Assembly: GCF_019774615.1 (NCBI RefSeq)
Contig: NZ_CP081496.1
Coordinates: 4,092,001-4,156,000 of the forward strand
Length of the DNA stretch: 64,000 nt
Reading direction: 5' to 3'
DNA from: Streptomyces sp. BHT-5-2
GTDB lineage: Bacteria > Actinomycetota > Actinomycetes > Streptomycetales > Streptomycetaceae
Part shown: piece by piece, positions 34,441-42,745 of the stretch
Numbering within the stretch: the stretch's first letter is position 1
How the letters are laid out: every line of letters starts with the position of its first letter
Position numbers and translations under genes: made by a program
Notes under the pieces: model-generated
Seen by the model: only the letters and a program-made list of their open reading frames with translations
What the model was told of the DNA's origin: nothing
Database searches by the model: none

Positions 34441-35739
34441 ATGACGGCGGAAGCGACAAGCACGGCAGTGGAGGAGGTCGAAGCGTGGGCAGCGGATGCT
34501 CTGCGCTGGTTGCTGAGCAGCGCGCGGGATGCCGGAGGCAACGGTCTGGCCTGGGCTGCCACACCGTCCGATGACGAGCCCGACCCCACGTTCTACAGCG
34601 GAACGGCAGGTGTCATCGCCGTTCTCCTGGAAGCATGGCGGCACTTCGACGATGATGGGTACGGCGATGCCGCCGTGCGCGCTGCCCGCAGCGTATCCGC
34701 CGCCGTCGAGAGCCAGGAAAACAACTCCCTGTACTTCGGCCTGACCGGCATGGCACTCGCCTTACGGGCGGTCCACGACGAACTGGGTGCTCCGGACGGC
34801 GCCGCCCTTCGGGCCCTGGACCTGGTGCGCGCACGTTTCGACGGCACACGCTGGGGCGACTGGTTCGACCTGATGGGCGGCAACGCCGGTATCGGACTGG
34901 GGGCGTTGGCGTTGGGTGATGTGGACTTGGCCGTGCTCGCGGTGGAGCCCTACCTGCGCACGGCCGAGCCGACCCCGGCAGGCGTTCACTGGGAAGCGGA
35001 GAGGGGCCGGCCTTCGCGGTTCCATCACATCTCGCACGGCACGCTCGGCATCATCCACGCCCTGGCCCGGGTCGGCCGGGCCGTCGACCGGCCGGATCTG
35101 GTCGAGTTGGCTCGCGCGGGCGCTGCGGACGTCGTGGCGCGCAACGAGGCCCGCCCGGCCGGTTTCCTCGTTCCTCATTCCGAACCGCAGGACCATCCCG
35201 AACTCACCGCACGCTACAGCTACGGCTGGTGTCACGGCCCGTCCGGCGACGCCCAGGTCTTCCGACTGCTCCGGGACATCTCCGACGATCCCACGTGGCA
35301 GAACCTCGCCGACAACTGCTGGTACACCGTGACCCGGTCCGGTCTGCCACGCCGCCTGCGGCCCGGATTCTGGGACAACAACGGGCGGTGCTGCGGCACA
35401 GCCGGCGTCCTGGCGCTGGCCTGCGACCGCATCGCCGAGCAGGGCGACCGCCCCGACTTCGCTCGGCTCCTCGTCACGGACCTCCTCTCCCGAGCGACCC
35501 ACGACGCCGACGGAGTGCGATGGTCCAACCTCGAACACCGGACCATCCCAAGCACCCTCGAACCTCGCACCGGTTGGGCGTCGGGCAACGCCGGCATCGT
35601 CCGTGAACTGCTGCGCTACATCCGAATATGCCGGGGAGCCGACCCGACGTACGCGGTCACCTGGCCGGACCAGCCGGCGGTGCCTTCGGCACCTCCAACG
35701 CCGACTCGGCGTTGGAGGCAGGACTGCCGAGTGCCGTGA
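34441..35739 (+). CDS. LanC-like (lanthionine cyclase-fold) protein, orphan
   Basis: 432 residues forming the LanC alpha/alpha toroid, with repeated Gly motifs FYSGTAGVIAVL, YFGLTGMALAL, GGNAGIGLGAL, SHGTLGIIHAL, GTAGVLALA and ASGNAGIVREL. The candidate catalytic His is H199 (HHISHGTLGI). Zinc ligands are C264 (YGWCHGPSG) and C317 with C318 (GRCCGTAG); most LanC enzymes have Cys-His at the last pair, here Cys-Cys. The C-terminal ~30 residues are Pro/Arg-rich and may be added. No lanthipeptide precursor, dehydratase or protease is nearby, so it is either an orphan cyclase or a LanC-like protein with another role. An MFS gene converges on its stop. Confidence 0.85.
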   Translation: MTAEATSTAVEEVEAWAADALRWLLSSARDAGGNGLAWAATPSDDEPDPTFYSGTAGVIAVLLEAWRHFDDDGYGDAAVRAARSVSAAVESQENNSLYFGLTGMALALRAVHDELGAPDGAALRALDLVRARFDGTRWGDWFDLMGGNAGIGLGALALGDVDLAVLAVEPYLRTAEPTPAGVHWEAERGRPSRFHHISHGTLGIIHALARVGRAVDRPDLVELARAGAADVVARNEARPAGFLVPHSEPQDHPELTARYSYGWCHGPSGDAQVFRLLRDISDDPTWQNLADNCWYTVTRSGLPRRLRPGFWDNNGRCCGTAGVLALACDRIAEQGDRPDFARLLVTDLLSRATHDADGVRWSNLEHRTIPSTLEPRTGWASGNAGIVRELLRYIRICRGADPTYAVTWPDQPAVPSAPPTPTRRWRQDCRVP

Positions 35740-37011
35740 TCAGGCCGACCCCGGCGAGGTGGCCATCGGTTCGGGTTGTTCGGACCGGGGCGGTGCCGAC
35801 TCTTCTGCCGCGTCCGGCGCGTGGCGTCGAAGTGTGAGCGGTGCGCAGATCAGTGCGCAGATCAGTGTGCAGATGCCGAGGAGTCCGCTGGTGACGGCGA
35901 AGGCCGCCGGTGAGCCGGAGTGGTCGACGAGGGCACCGCCGACGGCCGTCCCCATTGCCGCCCCAAGGTTGTAGGCAGTGTTGATCCATGCGCCGGCTTC
36001 GGTGCGTGAGCCTTCGGGTACGAGCCGGTCGACGCGTTGGTAGGCCGTGATCAGGAGGACGTCGGTGCACGCTCCGGCAAGCAGCAGGGCGACGCCTGCG
36101 GCTGGTGCGGAGCACACCAAGGCGGGGAGCGCGTAGCAGACCGTGCAGGAAGCGGCCAGGATCAGCGGTCGGTGTGCGAGGGCGCCACGCCAGTGGCGGC
36201 GGCCGTAGACCAGGCCGCCGAGGACTCCACCGACTGAGAACAGGGTGGTCAGCACCCCGGCCACCAGCGTTCCCCAGGCAGCGAGAACCGCCACCTCGAA
36301 GAGGCTCAGAGCAGCTGCGACAGCCAGCACGAGCAACAGCAGCGGTGCGAACCCCACGGCGCGCAGGGGGCTTCGAGCACGAGCGGCGGGCGAGCCCACA
36401 CGCACGCCGGCAGGGGACCGGCGCAAGCCCGTCGCCAGCAGGCCGAAGCCGGTGATGACCAGTGCCGCGCACACCATGAGCACGGCCGGTGCGGAGGAGG
36501 CTGCGACGAGGAGGCCGCCGAGGACGGGGCCGAGCGCGAAGACGGTGGACTCCCCTGCCGTATCCAGGCTCAACGCACACTGATGCTGCGCCTCGTCCGT
36601 CGTCAGCCTGCCCCACAGGGTCCGCATCAGCGGGCCGACCGGCGGTGTGCACGCCCCCGCCAGTACGGCGAGGGAGGCGGTGAGCAGGGCCGGCACGCGA
36701 GCGGCACAGGCCGCGGCCAGTGCGGACAGGAGCAGGGCGTAGCAGACGGCCATGATCATCAGCGCGACGTGATGACGCTCAACCAGTCGGGCCCTGACGG
36801 GTCCGAGCAGGGCGGCGACCAGTCCGAACAAGCCGGTGGTCGCACCGGCCACGGCGTAGGAGTCGGTGCCCTCCCGCAGCGCGAGCAACAGGGGGAGGCT
36901 GAGCAGTCCGTAGCAGAGCCGCGCGAGCAGGGCGGCGGCGAACAGGTTGCGGGCGTGGGGCAGTGTGAGGGCGGTGCGATAGGACACACCGCCCCTGTCA
37001 GGGCTTGGCAT
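35740..37011 (-). CDS. MFS transporter
   Basis: 423 residues; the ATG at 37011 follows GGAGAA. Twelve hydrophobic helices. The first half has the loop GPVRARLVERHHV (motif-A position) and PPVGPLMRTLWGRLT in helix 4-5. The second half has GGVLGGLVYGRRHWRG. The pattern fits the drug/sugar-efflux MFS proteins common in actinobacteria; substrate unknown. Its stop lies directly against the stop of the LanC-like gene. The C-terminal tail is acidic and soluble. Confidence 0.85.
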   Translation of the reverse strand: MPSPDRGGVSYRTALTLPHARNLFAAALLARLCYGLLSLPLLLALREGTDSYAVAGATTGLFGLVAALLGPVRARLVERHHVALMIMAVCYALLLSALAAACAARVPALLTASLAVLAGACTPPVGPLMRTLWGRLTTDEAQHQCALSLDTAGESTVFALGPVLGGLLVAASSAPAVLMVCAALVITGFGLLATGLRRSPAGVRVGSPAARARSPLRAVGFAPLLLLVLAVAAALSLFEVAVLAAWGTLVAGVLTTLFSVGGVLGGLVYGRRHWRGALAHRPLILAASCTVCYALPALVCSAPAAGVALLLAGACTDVLLITAYQRVDRLVPEGSRTEAGAWINTAYNLGAAMGTAVGGALVDHSGSPAAFAVTSGLLGICTLICALICAPLTLRRHAPDAAEESAPPRSEQPEPMATSPGSA

Positions 37012-37444
37012 TGGGATTCTCCGAAGTGGGCGTGCCGGCGCCTGGCCATGGCCTCGTCCGGTCACGCGCGGGCGTGACGGTTCGGCGTTCCGCCCCATCG
37101 GCCCTCACTCGTCACGAGGAGTCGGCGCGGGAGCGGACCGGCGGTCGGTCAGCGCGGATCGGAGATATGCACAGGCGGCAGAGTAGCCGTCTTCGACGTG
37201 CGGGCGCCAGCCGTTCACCCCGGCCCGAACCCAGGTCGACGTCAACTTCCTTGACTTCCGTCCCGACAGGCATGCGCATCACCGGCATCCTGGTCGGCGG
37301 GCTGTCGGTGCGCGTCGCGAAGGGCCACGATGAGGGGCATGCGACGGGCCGGCCGGGACCATGCCGACCGGTGAACTGCCCACGGGGCGCCTCTGTTTCG
37401 AGCTCCGGGGAACGAACTGGTATCTCCATGCTGGAGGCAAGGCC
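37012..37444. other. Intergenic region, no gene seen
   Basis: Nothing recognisable apart from the MFS promoter region at its left end. The right end leads into a truncated methionine-synthase-like fragment. Confidence 0.4.
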
Positions 37445-37579
37445 ATGACGCAGCCCATGGTGGGGGTTCCCACCGAGCCCATCGGCGGCGTCCCCAGACC
37501 CGCGGAACTGCTGACGGCTATGGCGGCCCATGCCGCCGGCCGGATCGGCGACGACGAACTCGCCGGCGCTGCCCGCTGA
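37445..37579 (+). pseudogene. N-terminal remnant of a cobalamin-independent methionine synthase-like protein
   Basis: The 44 codons MTQPMVGVPTEPIGGVPRPA and ELLTAMAAHAAGRI match the start of short MetE-like proteins, where (I/V)PTEPIGSIPRP marks the first strand and loop. The frame then stops, while full proteins are ~340-380 residues. Read as a broken gene. Confidence 0.55.
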
Positions 37580-37600
37580 TCGGCAGCCAGGTCCAGTCAC

Positions 37601-37909
37601 CTACTCCACGGCGTAAAGCAGCCGGTACTCGGCGCCGTCCGCCCTGAAGCGCAGGCTGCGCTCGCCGGGCGTATCCGTGATCCACTGCTCCCCGAGCCTG
37701 CCGTCCCCACCCTGGGCGCCGGCCTCCCCGAGGGAGACGGCGATCGTCCCCGTGAAGTCGCAGTCGTACCTGACGGTGTACATCCGGTCTCCCAGCACCG
37801 TGCCGTTCCACACAGTGCCGCGATCCTGGACCACCAGCCTGGGCTCATCGGAGCCGCTCCAGCCCTCAGTCGTGACGCACTTGAGCTTCTCCAGATACAG
37901 CTTGGCCAT
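37601..37909 (-). CDS. Small beta-rich protein, uncharacterised
   Basis: 102 residues; the ATG at 37909 follows GGGGAC. The pattern LYLEKLKCVTTEGWSGSDEP, then VWNGTVLGDRMYTV and a C-terminal LRFRADGAEYRLLYAV resembles a small beta-sandwich domain found in Streptomyces proteins (LxCxxTEdxxGSDEpxL). There the conserved acidic residues may bind calcium. No signal peptide is present, so it is either cytoplasmic or exported without one. Function unknown. Confidence 0.7.
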   Translation of the reverse strand: MAKLYLEKLKCVTTEGWSGSDEPRLVVQDRGTVWNGTVLGDRMYTVRYDCDFTGTIAVSLGEAGAQGGDGRLGEQWITDTPGERSLRFRADGAEYRLLYAVE

Positions 37910-38130
37910 ACCGTCCCCTGTGAAGGATCCTTCTCGACGCTTCACATACTGCCGAGCCGCAATAAACGATCACTAAACGGTTGGACGTCCGCAGTCATCG
38001 GGCCCGGCGAGCCGGGTCGGTGCGGCGGCCGCGCTGATCGACTGCGGGACGCTGCTCGCCGCACTCCACCGCAGCAGAGCGGCGCTGCCCGGGACGGACG
38101 AGGCTCCCTGGTCAACGACAACCGTCGCGA

Positions 38131-38174
38131 GCGCCCTGTCGGCGCCCTGTCGGCGCCATGTCGGCGCCATGTCG
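38131..38174. repeat. Tandem 11-bp repeat (GCGCC[C/A]TGTCG), 4 copies
   Basis: GCGCCCTGTCG occurs twice and GCGCCATGTCG twice in direct succession, in the non-coding stretch to the left of the IS110 element. Confidence 0.85.
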
Positions 38175-38358
38175 GTGGAGGGTGCAAGTGTGCGGGTCGG
38201 TGCTCCCCACGAGCACGCCGTCCGCCCCCCCCATTACCTTCTTGGTGGCCCCGCAATGGGGCGCCCGGCCTTCGGAGTTGGCATGACTTTCTCCCCCTGT
38301 CGAACGTATGGCCTGGGGGGTGGTGTCACCGGCTCCGGAGGCATCGACAGACCGCTGA

Positions 38359-39677
38359 TTAGGGGCATGACCACCGGCTTGTCCGCAGGTCGGGAGGCTC
38401 TTCGTAATGTGGATGTGGCGATCGGTGCCGTGGGACGGCCGGGCGGGAACGACCAGAGGACGCACGTGATCGACGTCAGTGAGATCGGCGCCTTCCTCGG
38501 CCTGGACGTCGGCAAGAGCGAACACCACGCCACCGCCGTCACTCCGGCCGGAAGGAAGGCCTTCGACAAGCGGCTGCCCAACAGCGAACCCAAGCTCCGC
38601 GACGTGTTCGCCAAGCTGAAAGCCAAGCACGGCACCGTGCTCGTGGTCGTCGACCAGCCCGCCTCCATCGGCGCCCTGCCGCTGGCCGTGGCCCGCGACA
38701 TGGACTGCCCCGTGGCTTACCTGCCGGGCCTGACGATGCGGCGGATCGCCGACCTCTACCCCGGTGAAGCCAAAACCGACGCCCGCGACGCCTTCATCAT
38801 CGCGGACGCGGCCCGGTCGATGCCGCACACTCTGCGGGCCGTCGAGCTTGCCGACGAGGCAGTAGCCGAGCTGGAAATGATCGTGGGTTTCGACGACGAC
38901 CTGGCCGGCGAAGCCACCCGCATCAGCAACAGACTGCGGGGACTGCTGACACAGATCCACCCGTCGCTGGAACGGGTACTGGGACCGCGAATGCAGCACC
39001 CAGCCGTGCTCAAGCTGCTCGACCAGTGCGGTTCGCCGGCCCAGGTCCGCAAGGCCGGACGGCGTCGGCTGGTGAACCTGATCCGCCCAAAGGCACCACG
39101 GATGGCGGAACGGCTCGTCGATGACATCTTCACCGCCCTGGACGAGCAGACAGTGGTCGTGCCAGGCACGGCCGCGGCCGCATTGATCGTCCCCAGCCTC
39201 GCCAGCTCGCTCCAGTCGGTACTTGACCAGCGCAAACTCCTCGCCACAAGGATCGAGGAACTGCTGGAGGCTCACCCTCTTTCCAAGGTCCTGACGTCCA
39301 TGCCGGGGATCGGCGTCAGGACCGGAGCACGCATCCTCATCGACATCGGCGACGCCAGCAGCTTCCCCAGCGCCGCCCACCTCGCCGCCTACGCCGGCCT
39401 CGCCCCGGCAACCCGCAGTTCCGGGTCCTCCATCCGCGGCGAACAGCCATCGCGCAGAGGAAACAAACAGCTCAAACGCGCCTTCTTCCTCTCCGCGTTC
39501 GCCGCCCTGGCCGACCCCGTCTCCAGGGCCTACTACGACAAGAAGATCGCCCAGGGAAAACACCACACCCAAGCCCTCCTCTGCCTCGCCAGACGACGAG
39601 CCGACGTGCTCTTCGCCATGCTCCGCGACGGCACCTTCTACCAACCCCAACCAGCCCCCACGGGTTGACGAAACCCA
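38359..39677 (+). mobile_element. IS110-family insertion sequence (ends tentative)
   Basis: The element is defined by the IS110 transposase at 38466-39668. IS110 elements have no terminal inverted repeats, so ends are hard to see. The octamer TAGGGGCA occurs at 38359-38366 and again at 39678-39685, just outside the transposase gene, and could mark duplicated core sequence. A small stem GGGTT/AACCC at 39662-39676 follows the stop. Non-coding sequence before the transposase should hold the bridge RNA. The left end could also lie further left (up to about 38180). Confidence 0.5.
38466..39668 (+). CDS. IS110-family transposase (RuvC-like DEDD plus serine domain)
   Basis: 400 residues from GTG 38466. 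The N-terminal DEDD domain shows GLDVGKSEHHATAV (first Asp), LVVVDQPAS (acidic position), and KTDARDAFIIADAAR (last two Asp). A coiled helical middle follows. The C-terminal Transposase_20 domain has LTSMPGIGVRTGARILIDIG and LAAYAGLAPATRSSGSS, with the candidate serine nucleophile in the RSSG region. Length and motifs are complete, so it is probably functional. Such enzymes recombine DNA guided by an element-encoded bridge RNA. The frame continues upstream to 38169 without transposase similarity. Confidence 0.93.
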   Translation: MIDVSEIGAFLGLDVGKSEHHATAVTPAGRKAFDKRLPNSEPKLRDVFAKLKAKHGTVLVVVDQPASIGALPLAVARDMDCPVAYLPGLTMRRIADLYPGEAKTDARDAFIIADAARSMPHTLRAVELADEAVAELEMIVGFDDDLAGEATRISNRLRGLLTQIHPSLERVLGPRMQHPAVLKLLDQCGSPAQVRKAGRRRLVNLIRPKAPRMAERLVDDIFTALDEQTVVVPGTAAAALIVPSLASSLQSVLDQRKLLATRIEELLEAHPLSKVLTSMPGIGVRTGARILIDIGDASSFPSAAHLAAYAGLAPATRSSGSSIRGEQPSRRGNKQLKRAFFLSAFAALADPVSRAYYDKKIAQGKHHTQALLCLARRRADVLFAMLRDGTFYQPQPAPTG

Positions 39678-39716
39678 TAGGGGCACCCCCCCGCCGCACA
39701 CAAGGAGCCCGCCGCC

Positions 39717-40673
39717 GTGTCCTCCGCATCCCAGAGCCGACCGTGGGACGTTCACCGACTGCCGCCTGCCGAAGGCAGGAGCTTCCTGGTCACCGGGGGC
39801 AACGCCGGCATCGGCTACTTCGTCGCGGAACAGCTCGCCGCCACCGGCGCCGTCGTCGTACTCGGCAGCCGCGACCCCGCGAAGGCCGACGCCGCCATCG
39901 CCTCGATCCGCTCGCGCGCCCCCGGCGCCCGTCTACAGCACCTTCAACTGGACCTCGCCGACCTCTCGTCCCTCAAGACGGCCGTGGACAGGCTGGACAC
40001 CAACCATCTCGACGCGGTGGTCCACAACGCAGGAGTCGCGCTCGACGACCCACCGCGTCGAGAGACCAAGGACGGGCACGAGCTGATGTTCGGCACCAAC
40101 CACCTCGGCCACTTCGCGCTCACCCACTGGCTGGCCCCCCTGTTGTCCGCGGCGCCGGCCGGCCGCATCGTGACGGTGGGAAGCTTCGCGGCCCGGTCCG
40201 AGCGCCTGGACCCGGACGATCTGCAGTCGACCCGGGACTACCGCCCCAAGCGGACCTACGGCCGATCGAAGCTGGCGCAGATGTGCTTCGGCTTCGAACT
40301 CGATCGCCGCCTGCGCGCCGCCGGCAGCACGGTGCTCAGCATGGTGGCCCACCCCGGAGGCGCTCTGGACTCCCTCACCCCGTCCCGCCCTCCGGTACAC
40401 GTGACAACCCCCGGCGAACGGCTGCGCAACTTGCCGGCCGGTCTCGTCCTCCAGGGCAAGAACGCCGGAGCATGGCCCGTCGTCCGTGCCGTCCTCGACC
40501 CGAACGCACAGGGTGGGCAGCTATGGGGCCCCAGGGTCTTCGGCCTGCGCGGCACACCACGTCGTGAGCCCGTCCCCTCCCACATGACAGACCCGACCAT
40601 CGCCGCTCGTCTCTGGACCATCAGCGGCGAACTGACCGGCACCGACCCCCACTTCGGGTGCCACGTCCGGTAG
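39717..40673 (+). CDS. Short-chain dehydrogenase/reductase
   Basis: 318 residues from GTG 39717, preceded by AAGGAG. Rossmann signature TGGNAGIGYFVAEQLA, NAG motif HNAGVAL, and active-site YGRSK (Tyr/Lys) with Ser in VTVGSFAAR. TNHLGHFALTHWL is typical of the retinol-dehydrogenase/protochlorophyllide-reductase-like subgroup. Substrate unknown. It begins only ~40 bp right of the IS110 end, so the element may have separated it from its original promoter. Confidence 0.9.
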   Translation: MSSASQSRPWDVHRLPPAEGRSFLVTGGNAGIGYFVAEQLAATGAVVVLGSRDPAKADAAIASIRSRAPGARLQHLQLDLADLSSLKTAVDRLDTNHLDAVVHNAGVALDDPPRRETKDGHELMFGTNHLGHFALTHWLAPLLSAAPAGRIVTVGSFAARSERLDPDDLQSTRDYRPKRTYGRSKLAQMCFGFELDRRLRAAGSTVLSMVAHPGGALDSLTPSRPPVHVTTPGERLRNLPAGLVLQGKNAGAWPVVRAVLDPNAQGGQLWGPRVFGLRGTPRREPVPSHMTDPTIAARLWTISGELTGTDPHFGCHVR

Positions 40674-40772
40674 ACGGGCACGTCTGGTAAAGCGGGCGCG
40701 AGCCACGCCCGGGCCAGGCACCGGGCGCCATCCGCCGCGAAGCCGCCCTCCGCGCTCCGTCCTCCGCCCTCG

Positions 40773-40967
40773 TCAGCCGGTGCCTGGCAGAGCGTTGTCC
40801 AGGAGGATCTCCGCTGCCGCCCGCGCGTGGCGTCCACAGTCTGCGTCGTCCAGCACCATGGCGCGACTGGCGGCCCCGTCGGCGAGGGTGACCAGTTGCT
40901 CGGCGAGTGCGGCCGGCTCGCGGCAGCCCAGTTCCGTCACAAGTCCGGTGACCAACCGGTCATGAGA
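40773..40967 (-). pseudogene. C-terminal remnant of a TetR-family regulator
   Basis: 64 codons read HDRLVTGLVTELGCREPAAL, AEQLVTLADGAAS and AAAEILLDNALPG. This is the last two helices of the ligand domain of TetR regulators (GCxxPxxLAxxLxxLxDGA...). The DNA-binding half is absent; upstream sequence in frame has no HTH. Probably what is left of the regulator of a neighbouring gene. Confidence 0.55.
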
Positions 40968-41126
40968 GGTCGACGTGCCGCTCTCGGGCACGGTGAGAAT
41001 GCCCTCCCGACCAGTCGTGCCGACGTCCCCGCGCCGCCTTGCCGCACCCGTTCGCGACGGTGTGGTTGCGGCTGCGGGTGGCCGGTGGTGATCTCGGAGC
41101 AGGATCGCGCACCTTGGAGGACCGCA

Positions 41127-41966
41127 ATGGACCGACCGTCCACCCTGCTTCGTTGCTCCGCGCTGGGCGCCCAGTGGAATCCGGCCACCGGCGGCAGCAA
41201 CAGGCAGGACACCCTGCTGCGGGGCAAGGCGAACAAGGCCGAGTGCCAGACACTCCTCGGGCGGCTGGCGTCGGGCAACCTCATGGGAGCCACCCCGACG
41301 GCCAAGGCAGCCGAGGCATTCAACGAACCGTCCGGAAGCGCCAGGATGACCTACCTGGGGGCGTCGTATTCCCAGGCCGACGCCGACAAGGGCACGGCCT
41401 GGTTGAAGAGCCTGCCGAACGTCTGCGACGGGTTCACCGCCGTCGGCCCCTCGGGCGACAAGGCGGTCGCACAGGTCACCCAGGTGTCGCTGCCGAAGGC
41501 CGGTGACGACCGGTTCGGCGTGCGGATGACCATGATCAGCACCGTGCAGGGCCTCAAGACGACCCTGACGGTCGATGCCGCGGCCACCCGCACCGGTCCC
41601 AACGTCGTCTCCGTGACCAACGGCGGACTCGGCGGCGCCGGGGACGCGGACACCAAGCAGGCCGTCGAAAGCAGCGCTCGACGCCTCCAGAAGGTACTCG
41701 CAGGAAAAACCCCTCGAGGGTCCCGGTGTCTGCCCCAGCACTCCCCCGCCGTCCCCCTGCTTTCGAGGAGCCACCGTGCCGTTGCACCGTCTCGCCCGCA
41801 TCACCATGGGCGTGCCCGACGTCGATGCCAGTCACGACTACTACGCCGAGTTCGGACTCACCGCCCTGGGGCGGGGGCGCTTCGCCTCGGCCGACGGCGG
41901 CGAGCAGCTGAAGATCGTGCATGCTGCCCGCCGTCGCCTGGACGAACTGGTCGTCGCGGTCGATGA
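41127..41966 (+). CDS. Decayed lipoprotein/extracellular-sensor-like protein
   Basis: The ATG at 41127 follows GGAGG. Residues 30-195 look like the extracellular domain of Streptomyces lipoproteins related to PknH-type sensors: KAECQTLLGRLASGNLM, then PNVCDGFTAVGPSGDKA (paired Cys), then SVTNGGLGG and KQAVESSARRLQKVL. There is no signal peptide or lipobox, so the N-terminus appears replaced. The C-terminal ~85 codons run through the start of the dioxygenase gene (190 bp overlap) as Arg/His-rich nonsense, suggesting the original stop was lost. Probably a broken gene that still has a ribosome site. Confidence 0.5.
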   Translation: MDRPSTLLRCSALGAQWNPATGGSNRQDTLLRGKANKAECQTLLGRLASGNLMGATPTAKAAEAFNEPSGSARMTYLGASYSQADADKGTAWLKSLPNVCDGFTAVGPSGDKAVAQVTQVSLPKAGDDRFGVRMTMISTVQGLKTTLTVDAAATRTGPNVVSVTNGGLGGAGDADTKQAVESSARRLQKVLAGKTPRGSRCLPQHSPAVPLLSRSHRAVAPSRPHHHGRARRRCQSRLLRRVRTHRPGAGALRLGRRRRAAEDRACCPPSPGRTGRRGR

Positions 41967-42696
41967 CGCCGACGACCTCGGCCGGGTCGGCGCCGCCCTG
42001 GACCGCCTGGAGATGCCCTACGTCCACGACGGGCACTGCCTGCGCGCGGTCGATCCGGGGACGGAGGTGACCGTCGCCGTCGAGGTCCAACCCCGCCTCG
42101 TGCAGCCGGCCTCCGCACCGGTGCCCTACAACGGACCCGGCCGCGTCGAGCGGCCCGACGGCCAGGCACCGGCGGTCCTGCGTGAGGACGTGGTCCGGCC
42201 GCGCCGCCTGGGACATGTGGTCCTCGGGTCGACCGATCAGCCGGCCTCGCAGCGGTTCTTCACCGAGGGTGTGGGGTTCAAGGTGAGTGATCTGGTGCCG
42301 GGCGCGGCCTTCCTGCGGTGTTCCACCGATCACCACAACCTGCTGCTGCAACAGGCACCGATCTCCTTCCTGCACCACTCCTCCTGGCAGGTCGACGACG
42401 TCGACGAGGTGGGGCGCGCGGCGACGCGCATGCTGGCGGGCCGTCCGGAGCGCCATGTCTGGGGCCTGGGCCGCCACCACGTGGGCTCGAACTTCTTCTG
42501 GTACCTCAAGGACCCGGCGGGCAACTTCACCGAGTACTTCGCCGACATGGACTGCATCGTCGACGACCAGCTGTGGACGCCGCGCGTATGGGAGGACGCC
42601 CGCTCGCTCTACAGCTGGGGCCCACCGGTCCCACCCTCCTTCCTCCGGCCCGAGGACCTCGCCGCGCTGATGACCGGCGCCCACGACGCGAGCTGA
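41776..42696 (+). CDS. Extradiol ring-cleavage dioxygenase (VOC superfamily)
   Basis: 306 residues from GTG 41776, eight bases after GAGGAG. Two vicinal-oxygen-chelate modules are present: residues 1-120 (HRLARITMGVPDVDASHDYY) and 140-270. The Fe(II) ligands fall in the second module: His in RRLGHVVLGS, His in FLHHSSWQVDDVDEVG, and Glu in GNFTEYFADMD, as in catechol 2,3-dioxygenase-type enzymes. It probably opens a catecholic or similar aromatic ring. Downstream lie the LysR regulator (opposite strand) and CoA/acid cluster 2, which could process the cleavage product. Confidence 0.9.
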   Translation: MPLHRLARITMGVPDVDASHDYYAEFGLTALGRGRFASADGGEQLKIVHAARRRLDELVVAVDDADDLGRVGAALDRLEMPYVHDGHCLRAVDPGTEVTVAVEVQPRLVQPASAPVPYNGPGRVERPDGQAPAVLREDVVRPRRLGHVVLGSTDQPASQRFFTEGVGFKVSDLVPGAAFLRCSTDHHNLLLQQAPISFLHHSSWQVDDVDEVGRAATRMLAGRPERHVWGLGRHHVGSNFFWYLKDPAGNFTEYFADMDCIVDDQLWTPRVWEDARSLYSWGPPVPPSFLRPEDLAALMTGAHDAS

Positions 42697-42745
42697 CCAC
42701 CCGTACGGCAGGAGGACCGCATGAACGGCAACCGCACGCAGGCGG

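Noticed and set aside
33542..35739. Complete lanthipeptide or terpene biosynthetic cluster
   Set aside because: The LanC-like and terpene-synthase-like genes lack partners (precursor, dehydratase, prenyl transferase) and the synthase is truncated.
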